IMG/VR virus record: IMGVR_UViG_3300047311_000282
Coordinates: 1 to 47,470 of that record
Strand: one strand, 5' to 3'
Length of the DNA: 47,470 nucleotides
DNA from: a virus
A program made the position numbers and the translations under genes. Shown here piece by piece: positions 14,127-23,196 of this stretch; within the stretch, counting starts at the first letter, position 1, and each line of letters starts with the position of its first letter. Under the pieces are notes generated by a model that saw only the letters and a list, made by a program, of their open reading frames with translations, searched no databases and had not been told where the DNA came from.

Positions 14127-15787
14127 GCTGGGCGCAGAAACTTCTGAAGCTGGGCCCCGCCGCACTGAGTGACTTCAAGGCGCGGGTTGACTCGTGGACC
14201 AACGCGATGACCGGGCTCGGCACGTCGCGCGACAAGACCACATACACTTCGCCGTGTCCGTCTCCGATCTTGCCGCCGATGGTGCTCGAGGCCATCTACC
14301 ACGACGATGACATCGCGGCGCGCATCATCTCGGCGCTGCCTGACGAAGCGTTCCGAGAGGGGTTCGTCGTCGTGTCGAAGAGCGCGGCTGAGCAGGTGAG
14401 CTCGTATCTCGACGGCGTGCGCTCCGCGATTACGGGCGGTCAAGCGCTCTCTCTTGCGCAGATCCAGCAACACGAACTTCAGGCATATGGCATCGGTCAA
14501 AAGGCGATGCGGTCCGAGCCCGACTCCGTGCAGGAGCAGTGCAACGAACTGCAGGCCGCGCTCGACACGTTCGGCGCGCGCGAGAAGAACCGCGAGGCGA
14601 TGACGTGGGGTCGTCTTTACGGCCTGGGCGCGATCTACCTCGGCATTGACGACGGGCGCGACAGCTGGGAGCCGGTTGACTGGGAGAATGTGCGCTCGGT
14701 CGACTTCATGACCGTGCTCGACAAGCGCGACCTCACGCCGTGGCGCTGGTATGCCGATCCGCAGGCGGCGCGCTTCGGTGACGTTGCCGTCTACCTCATG
14801 CAGCCGGTAGGCGTCTACGTCGGAGCGCCCTATGATCTCCACACGACGCAATCGGTGCTGCTCGTTCACGAGGAGCGGATGATCCGCTACGGCGGCGAAC
14901 TCACGTCGAAGCGGTTGCGGCTCGCGAACCAGGGCGCCGATTACTCGATCTTGCAGAAGTGCTTCCGCGCGCTGCAGCTTACGAACGACAACTGGCAGTC
15001 CGCGGGCGCGCTCCTCGCCGACGCTTCACAGGGCGTGTTCAAGATTCAGGGCCTCATCGACATGATCGCCCAGCAGCCCGACGTGATGACGCAGCGGTTT
15101 CAGTTCATGGACCTGGCGCGCTCGGTCTTGCGCGCGATCGTGCTCGATGCGGGCGACAAGTCAGGCGCAGGCGCCGAGAGTTTCGAGCGCGTGCCATCCC
15201 GATTCGAGGGCATCCCGCAGATGCTCGACCAGACATGGCGGCGGCTGGCGAGTGCGGCGCGCATGCCGCTGACCGTGCTCATGGGCATGTCGCCAGGTGG
15301 ACTCAACGCCACTGGCGAGAGTGACATTCGCTGGTGGTACGACACCATCAAGGCCACGCAGGAGTCGGCAGTCAGGCCGCAGGTGGAGCGCGTGTTGCGG
15401 CTCCTGTCCACGGCCGGCGGATACGACGACCCGGGCGACTTCTCGATCGTCTTCGCGCCGCTCTGGCAGATGACTGAGAAGGAAAAGGCCGAGATGCACT
15501 TCCAGCAGGCGCAAGCCGACAACCTGTACTTCGGCATGGGTCTCAGCGTCTCTGAGATTCTGCTCAGCCGTTTCGGTGGCGGGAAGTACTCGCTCGAGAC
15601 CAAGATCGATACCGAGAGCCGCAAGCGACAGCTCGCGCTCGAGCTCCAGTCGGCTGAGCAGTCGGCTCAGAACGAACTGTCGGTGGCGGAAGATCCTCCG
15701 CCAACGCCGGGTGTCACCGCAGAAGCCGAGCGACAGGCGCTCGAGAACACGCCCGAACCGATGCCGCCCAACGCGGTGGAGACCTAG
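14123..15787 (+). CDS. Portal protein, DUF1073 family, 554 aa
   Basis: N-terminal MTGLGTSRDKTTY and the long DUF1073-like core (SWEPVDWENVRSVDFMTVLD; LNATGESDIRWWYDTI; DFSIVFAPLWQMTEKEKAEM) identify the family of phage portal proteins. It forms the dodecameric channel through which TerL pumps DNA. GTG start overlapping the previous stop. The C-terminus is Pro/Glu-rich and probably flexible. Confidence 0.88.
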   Translation: MSWAQKLLKLGPAALSDFKARVDSWTNAMTGLGTSRDKTTYTSPCPSPILPPMVLEAIYHDDDIAARIISALPDEAFREGFVVVSKSAAEQVSSYLDGVRSAITGGQALSLAQIQQHELQAYGIGQKAMRSEPDSVQEQCNELQAALDTFGAREKNREAMTWGRLYGLGAIYLGIDDGRDSWEPVDWENVRSVDFMTVLDKRDLTPWRWYADPQAARFGDVAVYLMQPVGVYVGAPYDLHTTQSVLLVHEERMIRYGGELTSKRLRLANQGADYSILQKCFRALQLTNDNWQSAGALLADASQGVFKIQGLIDMIAQQPDVMTQRFQFMDLARSVLRAIVLDAGDKSGAGAESFERVPSRFEGIPQMLDQTWRRLASAARMPLTVLMGMSPGGLNATGESDIRWWYDTIKATQESAVRPQVERVLRLLSTAGGYDDPGDFSIVFAPLWQMTEKEKAEMHFQQAQADNLYFGMGLSVSEILLSRFGGGKYSLETKIDTESRKRQLALELQSAEQSAQNELSVAEDPPPTPGVTAEAERQALENTPEPMPPNAVET

Positions 15788-15796
15788 GAGAAGCAC

Positions 15797-16504
15797 ATGC
15801 CGAGAGCGATTGGATATGTCGCCACTGCCGCCACGACGGAGGCCGCGGTCAACGCAACGACCTACACCGAGCAGACGAGCGGCGCGCAGCGCTCGGTCAA
15901 GTCTTCGTCGGCGAGCGATGCCGCTGCGGGCACGGGTGCGCGCACGATCAAGATCACCTACTACGCGCTCGACGCGAGCGGCAACATCTTCGGCCCGTTC
16001 TCGGAGACGCTGACGCTCAACGGCCTGACTGCGGTGCCGACGGTGAACACCAACATCGCGCTCATCGACCGCATCGAGCTGGTGACCGCCGGCTCGGGTG
16101 GAGTCGCCGCGGGCACGATCACCCTGTTCACCGACAACGCCGGCGCCGGCTCCGCGATCGCGAGCATCGCTACCGGCGACCTGCGCACGTACATGGCGCA
16201 AGCCTACGTGCCCAATGGCCGCCGGTTGCACGTCAGCGATGTGGTGCTCGACTCCGGCGAAGCGGCGACGGTTGAGTCAGCCTTTCGCCTTCGCGTGCTC
16301 CCCTATGGCGGCGTGAGCAATCCAGCAGAAGCGGCGGTCGGCAACGGCTGGCGCGCGCTGGGCCTCTCGGGAGTCAGGCAGCTCGATGGCGGTGGTCGCG
16401 ACCTGGCAGTCGTATCTGGCCCCGCGCGCGTGAGACTCTACGTCGCCCCTGGCGCCGTCACTGGCACCACGCAGCGCGGCGAGTTCGGCTACTACCTGTC
16501 GTGA
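15797..16504 (+). CDS. Probable virion surface/decoration protein, 235 aa
   Basis: A Thr/Ser/Gly-rich, beta-rich sequence with few cysteines, repeated short strands and no enzyme motif. Good GGAG ribosome site. Position between portal and MuF genes fits a head or neck-associated structural protein. The exact role is not readable. Confidence 0.55.
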   Translation: MPRAIGYVATAATTEAAVNATTYTEQTSGAQRSVKSSSASDAAAGTGARTIKITYYALDASGNIFGPFSETLTLNGLTAVPTVNTNIALIDRIELVTAGSGGVAAGTITLFTDNAGAGSAIASIATGDLRTYMAQAYVPNGRRLHVSDVVLDSGEAATVESAFRLRVLPYGGVSNPAEAAVGNGWRALGLSGVRQLDGGGRDLAVVSGPARVRLYVAPGAVTGTTQRGEFGYYLS

Positions 16505-17277
16505 ACGTTCTCGCGCGCCGCAACCGTCATCGGCTGCGCGTGCATCGCGCGCTCGAGCTCGCACCCCACCACGCTGTCGGCATCGAAAATCGGATTGTCT
16601 CGTTGCTCCTTCGGCGCCATCAGGTGCATGCAGAAGCGATCAAGAAGCGCGCACTCGAGCTGGGCCGCGCTGGGCTGCGCGCCGACGAACGCAAGCGAGT
16701 GCCGGAGATGCCTGCGCACCTGGCGCGGGAGATCCACCTCGAGGCCAAGCGCGCGGCCGAGGATGTGCGCACGAAGGTGGCGCGCGCGCTGGGAGTCAAG
16801 CCCAAGGACTTCGACGTCGACTTGAACAGCCACGTGAGCCGGCTCTCAGACCGTGTGATGCAGCTTCAGATCGACTACGAGGCGCAGGGCGCGCGCCGCG
16901 CGCGAGAGACGCTGCGAGAGTGGCAGGAGCTGGGCGAGCGTTCGCCGCGCTATCAGGACCCCGACGCGCTCGAGCGGATGCTCACGGAAGCGTCAGAGGC
17001 GGTCGAGAGCAAGCTGGCCCAGTCGACGCGCGACGCATTCGGACAGTCGTGGGCGGAGATGAATCAGGACGCGCAGCGCCAAGCCGGCGTCGAGCAATAC
17101 GCCTGGAAGTGCACCGTCGACAAGGCGACGCGACCCAAGCATCTCGAGCTCAACGGCGAGACATGCGACTGGGATGATCCGCCGCTCAAGGCGGAAGACA
17201 GTGACAACGGAGACGACTGCCACGCGGGCGAAGATTTTGGTTGCAGATGTGTGGCCAGCCCGCTGCCGCCGAGTTAG
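16501..17277 (+). CDS. MuF-like head morphogenesis protein, 258 aa
   Basis: The C-terminal signature KATRPKHLELNGETCDWDDP, then CHAGEDFGCRC, is the Phage_Mu_F domain (Asp, Arg-x-x-H, DWDDP, CRC). The N-half is helical and basic. Members sit at the portal and may be ejected with the DNA. GTGA overlap with the previous gene. Confidence 0.8.
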   Translation: MNVLARRNRHRLRVHRALELAPHHAVGIENRIVSLLLRRHQVHAEAIKKRALELGRAGLRADERKRVPEMPAHLAREIHLEAKRAAEDVRTKVARALGVKPKDFDVDLNSHVSRLSDRVMQLQIDYEAQGARRARETLREWQELGERSPRYQDPDALERMLTEASEAVESKLAQSTRDAFGQSWAEMNQDAQRQAGVEQYAWKCTVDKATRPKHLELNGETCDWDDPPLKAEDSDNGDDCHAGEDFGCRCVASPLPPS

Positions 17278-17669
17278 GGCGCGGGCGTCGCGGAAGGCGC
17301 GAGCAGGAGCAGCGCTGACAGCAATCGGAGGCGCCCGCCGCTGCCATCGGTTCCCCACAGGTCGAGCATGTAGCGGCCAGGCGCGAGCGTTTTGGTATTG
17401 GCCGGCGTCCACGCAGTCGAGATTGTGCCAGCTGGCGCACTCACAATCGCTGGAGACGTCTGCAGCACCGGCGGCGCGATCGGGCTGCCGAACAGGTCGA
17501 GCGCGGCAAGCGAGAACGCGAAGGTCCAGTTCGTGACATCGATGGGCGTGCGCGCAGCAGGATCTTCGCACGTCAGGGCCCAGTTCACCGTCTCGCCGAC
17601 GACGATGGGATCGAGGCCGATGAACTGACCGTAGCAGCTGAGCGCGATTCCGATTCCGGCATTGGCCAT
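17274..17669 (-). CDS. Minus-strand Ig-like phage protein, 131 aa
   Basis: Encoded against the head operon. Pattern VVGETVNWALTCEDP, DVTNWTFAFSLA, then APGRYMLDLWGTDGSGG fits a small beta-sandwich found in phage structural or baseplate-associated proteins. The last four bases overlap the MuF stop tail-to-tail. Forms an island with the HTH gene at 17679. Possibly a moron. Confidence 0.6.
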   Translation of the reverse strand: MANAGIGIALSCYGQFIGLDPIVVGETVNWALTCEDPAARTPIDVTNWTFAFSLAALDLFGSPIAPPVLQTSPAIVSAPAGTISTAWTPANTKTLAPGRYMLDLWGTDGSGGRLRLLSALLLLAPSATPAP

Positions 17670-17678
17670 GCGCTCACG

Positions 17679-17861
17679 CTAGCACTCGTCGAGCAGGCCC
17701 GCGCGTTTCAACGCGGCCGTTGCTCGAGCACCAGCGCTGCCGCGAACGATCTGGCCCTGTAGCACGCGAATGATGCTGCGCGGATCGACATTAGCCTCGA
17801 CGGCGAGCTGGCGCGCGGTGCCGGCGTCGAGGCTTCGAGGGCGTCGCGGCTTCTGCACCAT
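17679..17861 (-). CDS. Small HTH (LacI-like) regulator, 60 aa
   Basis: ARQLAVEANVDPRSIIRVLQ is a helix-turn-helix, followed by GSAGARATAALKRAGLL, typical of very small phage HTH proteins. The start ATG lies within a palindrome/direct-repeat region that also covers the start of the protease gene, which suggests autoregulation. Confidence 0.7.
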   Translation of the reverse strand: MVQKPRRPRSLDAGTARQLAVEANVDPRSIIRVLQGQIVRGSAGARATAALKRAGLLDEC

Positions 17862-17883
17862 GCAGCATCATGATGCACCATGC
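17854..17883. promoter_or_regulatory. Palindrome flanked by direct repeats, candidate operator
   Basis: GCATCATGATGC (17865-17876) is a perfect 12-bp palindrome. It is flanked by two exact copies of TGCACCATGC (17854-17863 and 17874-17883), 20 bp apart. It covers the divergent starts of the HTH gene and the protease gene. Confidence 0.55.
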
Positions 17884-19231
17884 GATCATCTTCGCCAGAA
17901 ACAGCTCGTTTTCTGGTGAGGTGCCGTTCGCTGCCCGCACGTTTGGGCAGATGCAGTATTTCCGGCATGACCGCGGAACCACCGGAGAGCTCGAGCGCAC
18001 GCCCCAGGGCGGCCTCGTTGTCCCCGCGTTCCTGACTCGCGCCGGAGTCTTTGAGTACGATCAGCCCGACGGGCGCGTGATTCGGGAGTGGCGGCCTTCC
18101 TCGGAGGTGTTCCACAAGGACACGCTGGCCACGCTGCCGAATGCGACGCTGACCAACACCCACCCCTCCGAGCACGTCAACCCGGCCAACTTCAAGAAGC
18201 ACGTCGTCGGCCACGTTGAGACCGACAGCGTCAAGACCAGCGGCGACAAGATCGCTGCGCGCCTCGTCGTGCAGGACGGGCGCACCATCCGCGACCTCGG
18301 CGTGGGTCGTCGGCGCGAAGTGAGCTGCGGCTACCACTGCGACGTCGACGAGAAGTCAGGCGTCGTGCCCGAGGGCGAGCCCGATGCGGGCATGCCCTAC
18401 GACCGCGTGCAGCGGTCCATTCGTTACAACCACGTTGCGCTCGTCGACGACGGGCGCGCGGGTCCCGATGTTCGTTTGCGCCTCGATTCGAAGGGCAATC
18501 AAACAGATTCAGGAGAAGAAACGATGAAAGTCGAAGTGATCGACGGCGTCGACTACGAAGTCGGCACGCCCGCCCACACCGACGCGGTCAAGCGCCGTAG
18601 CGACGCGGCGGAGAAGCAGCGCAAGGATGCCGCCGACACGCAGCGCGCCCTGGCGGAAGCCAAGAAGCGTGCAGACGCGGCGGAGGAGAGGGCCAAGAAG
18701 GCGCAGGTCGCGCTCGTCGAGGCGACCTCCGCTCAGCGGCTCGATCACGCGGTGGCCGTGCGCGGCGCCATCATCCGCAGCGCGACTGCGATGTTCGGCC
18801 GTGAGTTCAAGGCCGACGGCATGTCGGAGCAGGCGATCAAGATCGCCGCGGTGCGAAAGCTCGCGCCGCAGCTGAAGCTCGATGGCAAGGGCGGCGACTA
18901 CGTCAACGGCCTGTTCCGCATGGCCGACCTCTTGCTCGTGCGCAATCGCCGCAAGGACGCGGCGCAGCGCTCGCCGAACGCGCAGCTGCACCTCGACGGC
19001 GGCGACCGCGTGCGCGGTGGCGATCTGCCCGACGAGTTGCGCCTGCCTCCGCCCGGCTTCGAGCGCCGGGACGCGCAAGGCGGCGGTGGCCGCACGCTGG
19101 CGCAGGTCCGCTCGGATCGTGACGAGGAAGCGCGTCACCGTCGGCCGTTGGCCGTGTCGAAGTCCAACCCGCACCGAGAGATGGACGGCTACCCCAGCCT
19201 CCAGGGCTCGATGCTCGAAACGATGAAGTAA
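17870..19231 (+). CDS. DUF2213-type prohead protease with fused scaffold, 453 aa
   Basis: Residues about 28-215 match DUF2213: GTTGELERTPQGGLVVPAFL, LTNTHPSEHVNP, VSCGYHCDVDE and IRYNHVALVDDGRAG, with the conserved His and Ser-like positions of prohead proteases. From about 219 on, the protein is a helical, charged coiled coil (AAEKQRKDAADTQRALAEAK) like a scaffold, ending Arg/Pro-rich. An internal start at 18524 would give the scaffold alone. The protein start is uncertain: 17870 lies in the palindrome, and M28 at 17951 is an alternative. Confidence 0.8.
   Translation: MMHHAIIFARNSSFSGEVPFAARTFGQMQYFRHDRGTTGELERTPQGGLVVPAFLTRAGVFEYDQPDGRVIREWRPSSEVFHKDTLATLPNATLTNTHPSEHVNPANFKKHVVGHVETDSVKTSGDKIAARLVVQDGRTIRDLGVGRRREVSCGYHCDVDEKSGVVPEGEPDAGMPYDRVQRSIRYNHVALVDDGRAGPDVRLRLDSKGNQTDSGEETMKVEVIDGVDYEVGTPAHTDAVKRRSDAAEKQRKDAADTQRALAEAKKRADAAEERAKKAQVALVEATSAQRLDHAVAVRGAIIRSATAMFGREFKADGMSEQAIKIAAVRKLAPQLKLDGKGGDYVNGLFRMADLLLVRNRRKDAAQRSPNAQLHLDGGDRVRGGDLPDELRLPPPGFERRDAQGGGGRTLAQVRSDRDEEARHRRPLAVSKSNPHREMDGYPSLQGSMLETMK
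18524..19231 (+). CDS. Nested scaffold protein from internal start, 235 aa
   Basis: AGGAGA lies eight bases before an in-frame ATG (MKVEVIDGVDYEVG), exactly where the protease domain ends. Nested protease/scaffold genes are established in lambda (C/Nu3) and relatives. The product is a predicted coiled coil that would fill the procapsid and then be cleaved or released. Confidence 0.55.
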   Translation: MKVEVIDGVDYEVGTPAHTDAVKRRSDAAEKQRKDAADTQRALAEAKKRADAAEERAKKAQVALVEATSAQRLDHAVAVRGAIIRSATAMFGREFKADGMSEQAIKIAAVRKLAPQLKLDGKGGDYVNGLFRMADLLLVRNRRKDAAQRSPNAQLHLDGGDRVRGGDLPDELRLPPPGFERRDAQGGGGRTLAQVRSDRDEEARHRRPLAVSKSNPHREMDGYPSLQGSMLETMK

Positions 19232-19241
19232 GGAGCGGCCG

Positions 19242-19808
19242 ATGGCTCAGCAAACCACCTACACGGACAATCCAGCCGCCGCAGTCGCCGGCATGGTCGT
19301 CAAGAAGGGCGCCGAGGTCATCCTGACCAAGATGGCCGAGGCGGCCGTCGGTATCGGCCTCCTCGCCGCGCCGGGCGCCACCTCGATGTCGGTTCCTTCG
19401 ACGAGCGCGCCGATCACGGCGTCGAGCGGCGACACCGGAACCTGCAAGCAGCTGCCGACCGGAACCTCCGACGATCCGATCTTGGATTCGGAGTTCATCG
19501 GCATCCCGCTGTGGGATCCGGCGAGCATGGCGAGCGACCAGCTCTCGACCGCGTCGCAGGGCAACTTCACCTACTCCACGTACAAGCAGTTTCAGGACGT
19601 GGCGCTTCTGCGAAAGGGCTACATCTGGGTGTTCAGCGCCCAGGCCACCACGCAGTTCGGTGACGTCTACGTCTACGGCACCACGCAGACCAACAACCCG
19701 AACGGCCAGTTTGGCTTCGGGGCGGGCACCGGAAAGATCAAGTTCACTCACGGCCGCTGGATGATGACCACCTCGGCGGCGGGTCTCTCGCTCCTGGAGG
19801 TTTGGTAA
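19242..19808 (+). CDS. Head decoration or structural cement protein, 188 aa
   Basis: Starts MAQQTTYTDNPAAAVAGMVV, typical of DUF2190-like or cement proteins located directly before the capsid gene. Beta-rich, Gly/Thr-rich, no enzyme motif. It should sit on the capsid surface. Overlaps the capsid start by one base. Confidence 0.65.
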   Translation: MAQQTTYTDNPAAAVAGMVVKKGAEVILTKMAEAAVGIGLLAAPGATSMSVPSTSAPITASSGDTGTCKQLPTGTSDDPILDSEFIGIPLWDPASMASDQLSTASQGNFTYSTYKQFQDVALLRKGYIWVFSAQATTQFGDVYVYGTTQTNNPNGQFGFGAGTGKIKFTHGRWMMTTSAAGLSLLEVW

Positions 19809-20899
19809 TGCGCGTCGAGAATCTCGGCCGTTTCGACGGCAGCCGCACCGGTGGCGACGCGGGCACGCCGCATCAGCTCCGGTCGTTCAAGGACTTCCGC
19901 TGCGACGAGAAAGATCCCGAGTACCAGGAGATCTGGGAGTTCGTCGCCGACATGGTGCGCCACGGCGCGCTCAAGCGCTCCGACGGGCGCCGCTTCGACG
20001 CGGGGGAGACGGCGTTCATCACGCGCCAGCTGCTCTACATCAAGGCGCGCACCTTCGACGTGAAGTACACCATGTTCCGCGCGCGCGACTTCATTCCGGT
20101 CTCGCACGAGGTTCCGCCGGGCGCCGAGCAGTGGAGCTTCTGGTCGTGGGACCTGGTCGGCATGGCGAAGGTGATCGCCAACTACGCCACCGACTTCGAA
20201 AAGGTCGACGCGTTCAAGACCGAAGTGATCACCAACGTCAAGTCGCTGGGCGCGAGCTACAGCTACACCATCCAGGACTTGCGCGCGGTGGCCATGACGG
20301 CGCCGCAGGGCGGCGGCCAGCTCGACTACAAGCGAGCGGCGGCCGCGCGGCGCGCGATCGAAGCGCGCATCGACGACATCGCCGCGGTGGGACTGACCGA
20401 CGCCAGCTTCACCGGGCTCGTGAACAACGCGAGCGTCCCGGTGGTGCCAGCTCCCGTCGGCAACTGGGCGACGGCGGCAGCCGCCGACATGATCGGCGAT
20501 CTGAACTTCGCGGTGACCACGGTCATCACGCAGTCGAACGGCGTCGAGATTCCCGACACTGTGCTGCAGCCGATCAACGAGTTCGCCATCTTCTCGCAGA
20601 CGCCGTACTCGGCGCTCGTTCCCGACATGGCGATGTACCTGTTCCTCAAGAACAACCCGTACATCAAGAACATCGACCAGTGGTCGAAGCTCGCCAAGCA
20701 GAACGCGGGCGCGACCGGCGGCCGCAGCATCGTGTACCGCCGCGACGAGAACGCGCTCACGCTCGAGATTCCGCAGGAGTTCGAGCAGTTCGCGCCGCAA
20801 CTCGAGGGCATGGAGTACGAGGTGCCCTGCCACGCGCGCATCGGCGGGGTGGTCTTCTACTACCCGCTGAGCGCGGTCTACCTCGACGGCACTTCGTAA
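19808..20899 (+). CDS. Major capsid protein, DUF2184 family, 363 aa
   Basis: Recognised from the DUF2184-type sequence: RQLLYIKARTFDVKYTMFRA, FIPVSHEVPPGAEQWSFWSW, then SYTIQDLRAVAM. HK97-fold capsid proteins of this family form the shell. Start at ATG 19808 with GGAGG seven bases upstream. Length and place (after protease/scaffold and cement) fit. Confidence 0.88.
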   Translation: MRVENLGRFDGSRTGGDAGTPHQLRSFKDFRCDEKDPEYQEIWEFVADMVRHGALKRSDGRRFDAGETAFITRQLLYIKARTFDVKYTMFRARDFIPVSHEVPPGAEQWSFWSWDLVGMAKVIANYATDFEKVDAFKTEVITNVKSLGASYSYTIQDLRAVAMTAPQGGGQLDYKRAAAARRAIEARIDDIAAVGLTDASFTGLVNNASVPVVPAPVGNWATAAAADMIGDLNFAVTTVITQSNGVEIPDTVLQPINEFAIFSQTPYSALVPDMAMYLFLKNNPYIKNIDQWSKLAKQNAGATGGRSIVYRRDENALTLEIPQEFEQFAPQLEGMEYEVPCHARIGGVVFYYPLSAVYLDGTS

Positions 20900-20914
20900 A
20901 AAAAGGAGCTCCTG

Positions 20915-21301
20915 ATGGGACTCACGCAGGACCTTGCGAAAATCAAAGCCGCGCAGCTGTCGGCGTTCTTCAACGGCGCGGTCAGCAACACGGCGGTGCA
21001 GATCAAGGCCACCGGGCCGGTCATCGTTCCCTACCTGCGACTGCTCTCGGGCGCGACCGCGGCGTTCTTGCAGATCTTCAATCTGCCGAGCGCCAGCGTC
21101 ACCGTCGGGACCACCGTCGCGATCTGGACGATTCAGATGACCGCCAGCCAGGACCTCACTCTGGTCAACGGCCTCATCGAGACCCCCACGCTGGGCGTGC
21201 TCGATCTCGGCGGCACTGGTCTCACGATCGCGTGGACCACCACCGCGACCGGCAGCGCCGCGCCGGCCAACGGCGTGAGCGTTCACGCGCTGTACTTCTA
21301 G
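20915..21301 (+). CDS. Small structural protein, 128 aa
   Basis: Hydrophobic/Thr-rich beta protein, with AAAGGAG ribosome site. No family recognised. Placed between capsid and connector genes, so a head or neck component is likely. Confidence 0.55.
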   Translation: MGLTQDLAKIKAAQLSAFFNGAVSNTAVQIKATGPVIVPYLRLLSGATAAFLQIFNLPSASVTVGTTVAIWTIQMTASQDLTLVNGLIETPTLGVLDLGGTGLTIAWTTTATGSAAPANGVSVHALYF

Positions 21302-21311
21302 GAGGAGCGAC

Positions 21312-21776
21312 ATGGACACGGTTCATGTGATCAACACCCAGCCGCGCATCTTCCACCTCCCGCCCGAGGTCAAGGCCGAGGAAGTGATCGATGGCGCCGG
21401 CAACAAGCAGACCCGTCATCGCGTGATCGGCCAGGGCATCGCCGTGAGCCCGTCCGCGCCGCGCGAGAAGGACGGCAAGGCGCTGGCGACCGTAGTTCCC
21501 GTCAAGGATTGGGAGCGCGCCAAGAAGAACGCCCAGGTGCGCGTGTGGCTCAAGAACGGCTGGATCAAGTTGGCCGAGAGCTTCGACGAGCAGACCGGCG
21601 AAGAGCGAAAGTCAGTCACGCTGATGGGCTTTGGCGTCAACACCGCGCTCACGGTCATCGAGGGCGAGGACGACAAGAAGTTGCTCTCCGACTGGCTGAG
21701 GACGGAGGCGCGCGACGAGATCAAGGACGCGCTCAAGAATCGCCTCAGCGCGCTTTCGCAGGTCGCCAAGAAGTAG
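21312..21776 (+). CDS. Unknown head-associated protein, 154 aa
   Basis: GGAGG ribosome site. Beta-rich N-part (HVINTQPRIFHLPPEVKAEE) and helical, charged C-terminus. No recognised family. Position between capsid and connector. Confidence 0.55.
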   Translation: MDTVHVINTQPRIFHLPPEVKAEEVIDGAGNKQTRHRVIGQGIAVSPSAPREKDGKALATVVPVKDWERAKKNAQVRVWLKNGWIKLAESFDEQTGEERKSVTLMGFGVNTALTVIEGEDDKKLLSDWLRTEARDEIKDALKNRLSALSQVAKK

Positions 21777-21779
21777 CGA

Positions 21780-22097
21780 ATGGCGATCGACCTCCTCACC
21801 TTCCGCTCGCTCTATCCCGAGTTCGCCAGCGCGCCAGACCCTCTGGTGCAGGCGAAGCTCGTGGAGGCCGAGCAGATGGTCCCCGACGCGGTCTGGGGCG
21901 CAGGCACGCCGTCGGGTGGCCTGGGCGGTGGGGGTTCGCTCACGCAGCAGGCGACGTTCCTCTACTGCGCGCAGTTTCTTGCCAAGAGCCCGTTTGCGCG
22001 CAGCATGAACCTCGTCTCGAAAACTGGCGAGACCATCTACGACGAGCGCATCCAGAACCTGAAGCGCGTCGTCACCAGCGGCTTCCGGGTGCTCTGA
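21780..22097 (+). CDS. Head-tail connector, DUF4054-like, 105 aa
   Basis: LLTFRSLYPEFASAPDPLVQ and FLYCAQFLAKSPFA fit the DUF4054 family (gp6-like adaptor). It would bind under the portal. One-base overlap with the next gene. Confidence 0.75.
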   Translation: MAIDLLTFRSLYPEFASAPDPLVQAKLVEAEQMVPDAVWGAGTPSGGLGGGGSLTQQATFLYCAQFLAKSPFARSMNLVSKTGETIYDERIQNLKRVVTSGFRVL

Positions 22098-22600
22098 TGG
22101 AGCGCTTCCAGGTCAACACGCGCTTCCTCGAGAAGGTGAAAAAGAACCTTCGCGATCGCACGCGCCGCGTGTGGCCGCACCGGATTGCCGTCGGCATCAA
22201 CGCCAAGGACGGCGCGCAGCCGAAGGTCGACTATCACGGCAAGGACACCGAGGCGACGCTCGCACAGGTGCTCAAGTGGATGGAGTTCGGCACGGACACG
22301 GTGCCCGAGCGCCCCATCATGCGTATCTGGTTCGACGCGAACGAGACACGCCTACGCCGCGAGATGACCGCAGCGACGCGGCGCGAGTACATGGGCAAGA
22401 AGGAGGCGGTGCACGAGCTCGGCGAGAAGTGGGCCGAGGAGCTGCGCGAGTACTACCTCGCTGGCGCTGCCCCGGTCGACGAGCTCGCCACCAGCACCAT
22501 CGGCGCCAAGGCGGCCGCCGGCCTCAGCCACCCCGAGATCCCCGTGGTTGCCACGAGACAGCTGGTCGATGCGATCGGCTGGAAGGAACGGCGCCGGTGA
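22097..22600 (+). CDS. HK97 gp10-like / tail-completion protein, 167 aa
   Basis: Helical N-terminus, then VLKWMEFGTDTVPERPIMRI, a motif typical of gp10-like and related tail completion proteins (fitted PRPFLRP-type loop). Located between connector and terminator genes, as in other tailed phages. Confidence 0.7.
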   Translation: MERFQVNTRFLEKVKKNLRDRTRRVWPHRIAVGINAKDGAQPKVDYHGKDTEATLAQVLKWMEFGTDTVPERPIMRIWFDANETRLRREMTAATRREYMGKKEAVHELGEKWAEELREYYLAGAAPVDELATSTIGAKAAAGLSHPEIPVVATRQLVDAIGWKERRR

Positions 22601-23193
22601 TCGACTGGACCACCATCAAGAGCACGGCGCACGATGTCATCGCCGACGTCATGCAGCTCAAGCCCGACCAGGTGCGCTGGCGCGACGAGGCCGAGGGCGG
22701 CACGTGGATGCTCGACCCTACGATCACGCTGCGCATCTTCGGCACCAGTGACATCGGCTACGCGGAAGAGCTGCGCTCGACGCCGAACGCGACCGACGAC
22801 CAGGTCGTCACGGTCTCGCAGCAGAAGCGCTTCACGCTCAGCGTGCGCGCCGAGTCGTTCACGCAGAAGATCGACGACCCGAAGAACGCCGCCGCGATGC
22901 TCGAGACCCTGAAGACTCGCCTCCAGCGCTCGACGAGCATCACGCGCATGGCCGGCATCTTCGGGATCGCCGCGTTCCAGTCGAGCAAGAACGCGAGCTA
23001 CGTCGACGAGAACAATCGAATGGTCAACGCGTTCGTGATGGATCTGTCGTGCAGCACCGTCGACAACGACGTCGACACCTCGCAAGACGCTGGCAAGTGG
23101 ATTGGCTCGACGCAGGGCCAGGGCGTCATCAAGCAGACGGGGCCCGGCAGCCCGCCTGCGGACACCACCATCAACTTCTTGGCGGGAGGCTAG
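22597..23193 (+). CDS. Neck/tail terminator protein, 198 aa
   Basis: GTG start with GTGA overlap. The middle FTLSVRAESFTQKIDDPKNA, then AAMLETLKTRLQRS, resembles the LIC_12616-type phage neck terminator. It would cap the tail tube and join it to the head. Confidence 0.7.
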   Translation: MIDWTTIKSTAHDVIADVMQLKPDQVRWRDEAEGGTWMLDPTITLRIFGTSDIGYAEELRSTPNATDDQVVTVSQQKRFTLSVRAESFTQKIDDPKNAAAMLETLKTRLQRSTSITRMAGIFGIAAFQSSKNASYVDENNRMVNAFVMDLSCSTVDNDVDTSQDAGKWIGSTQGQGVIKQTGPGSPPADTTINFLAGG

Positions 23194-23196
23194 CCC

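Noticed and set aside
19748-21319. Long open frame of 523 codons on the minus strand
   Set aside because: It runs antisense to the decoration, capsid and following genes; composition (Val/Arg/Asp/His-rich) is typical of GC-rich antisense shadow.
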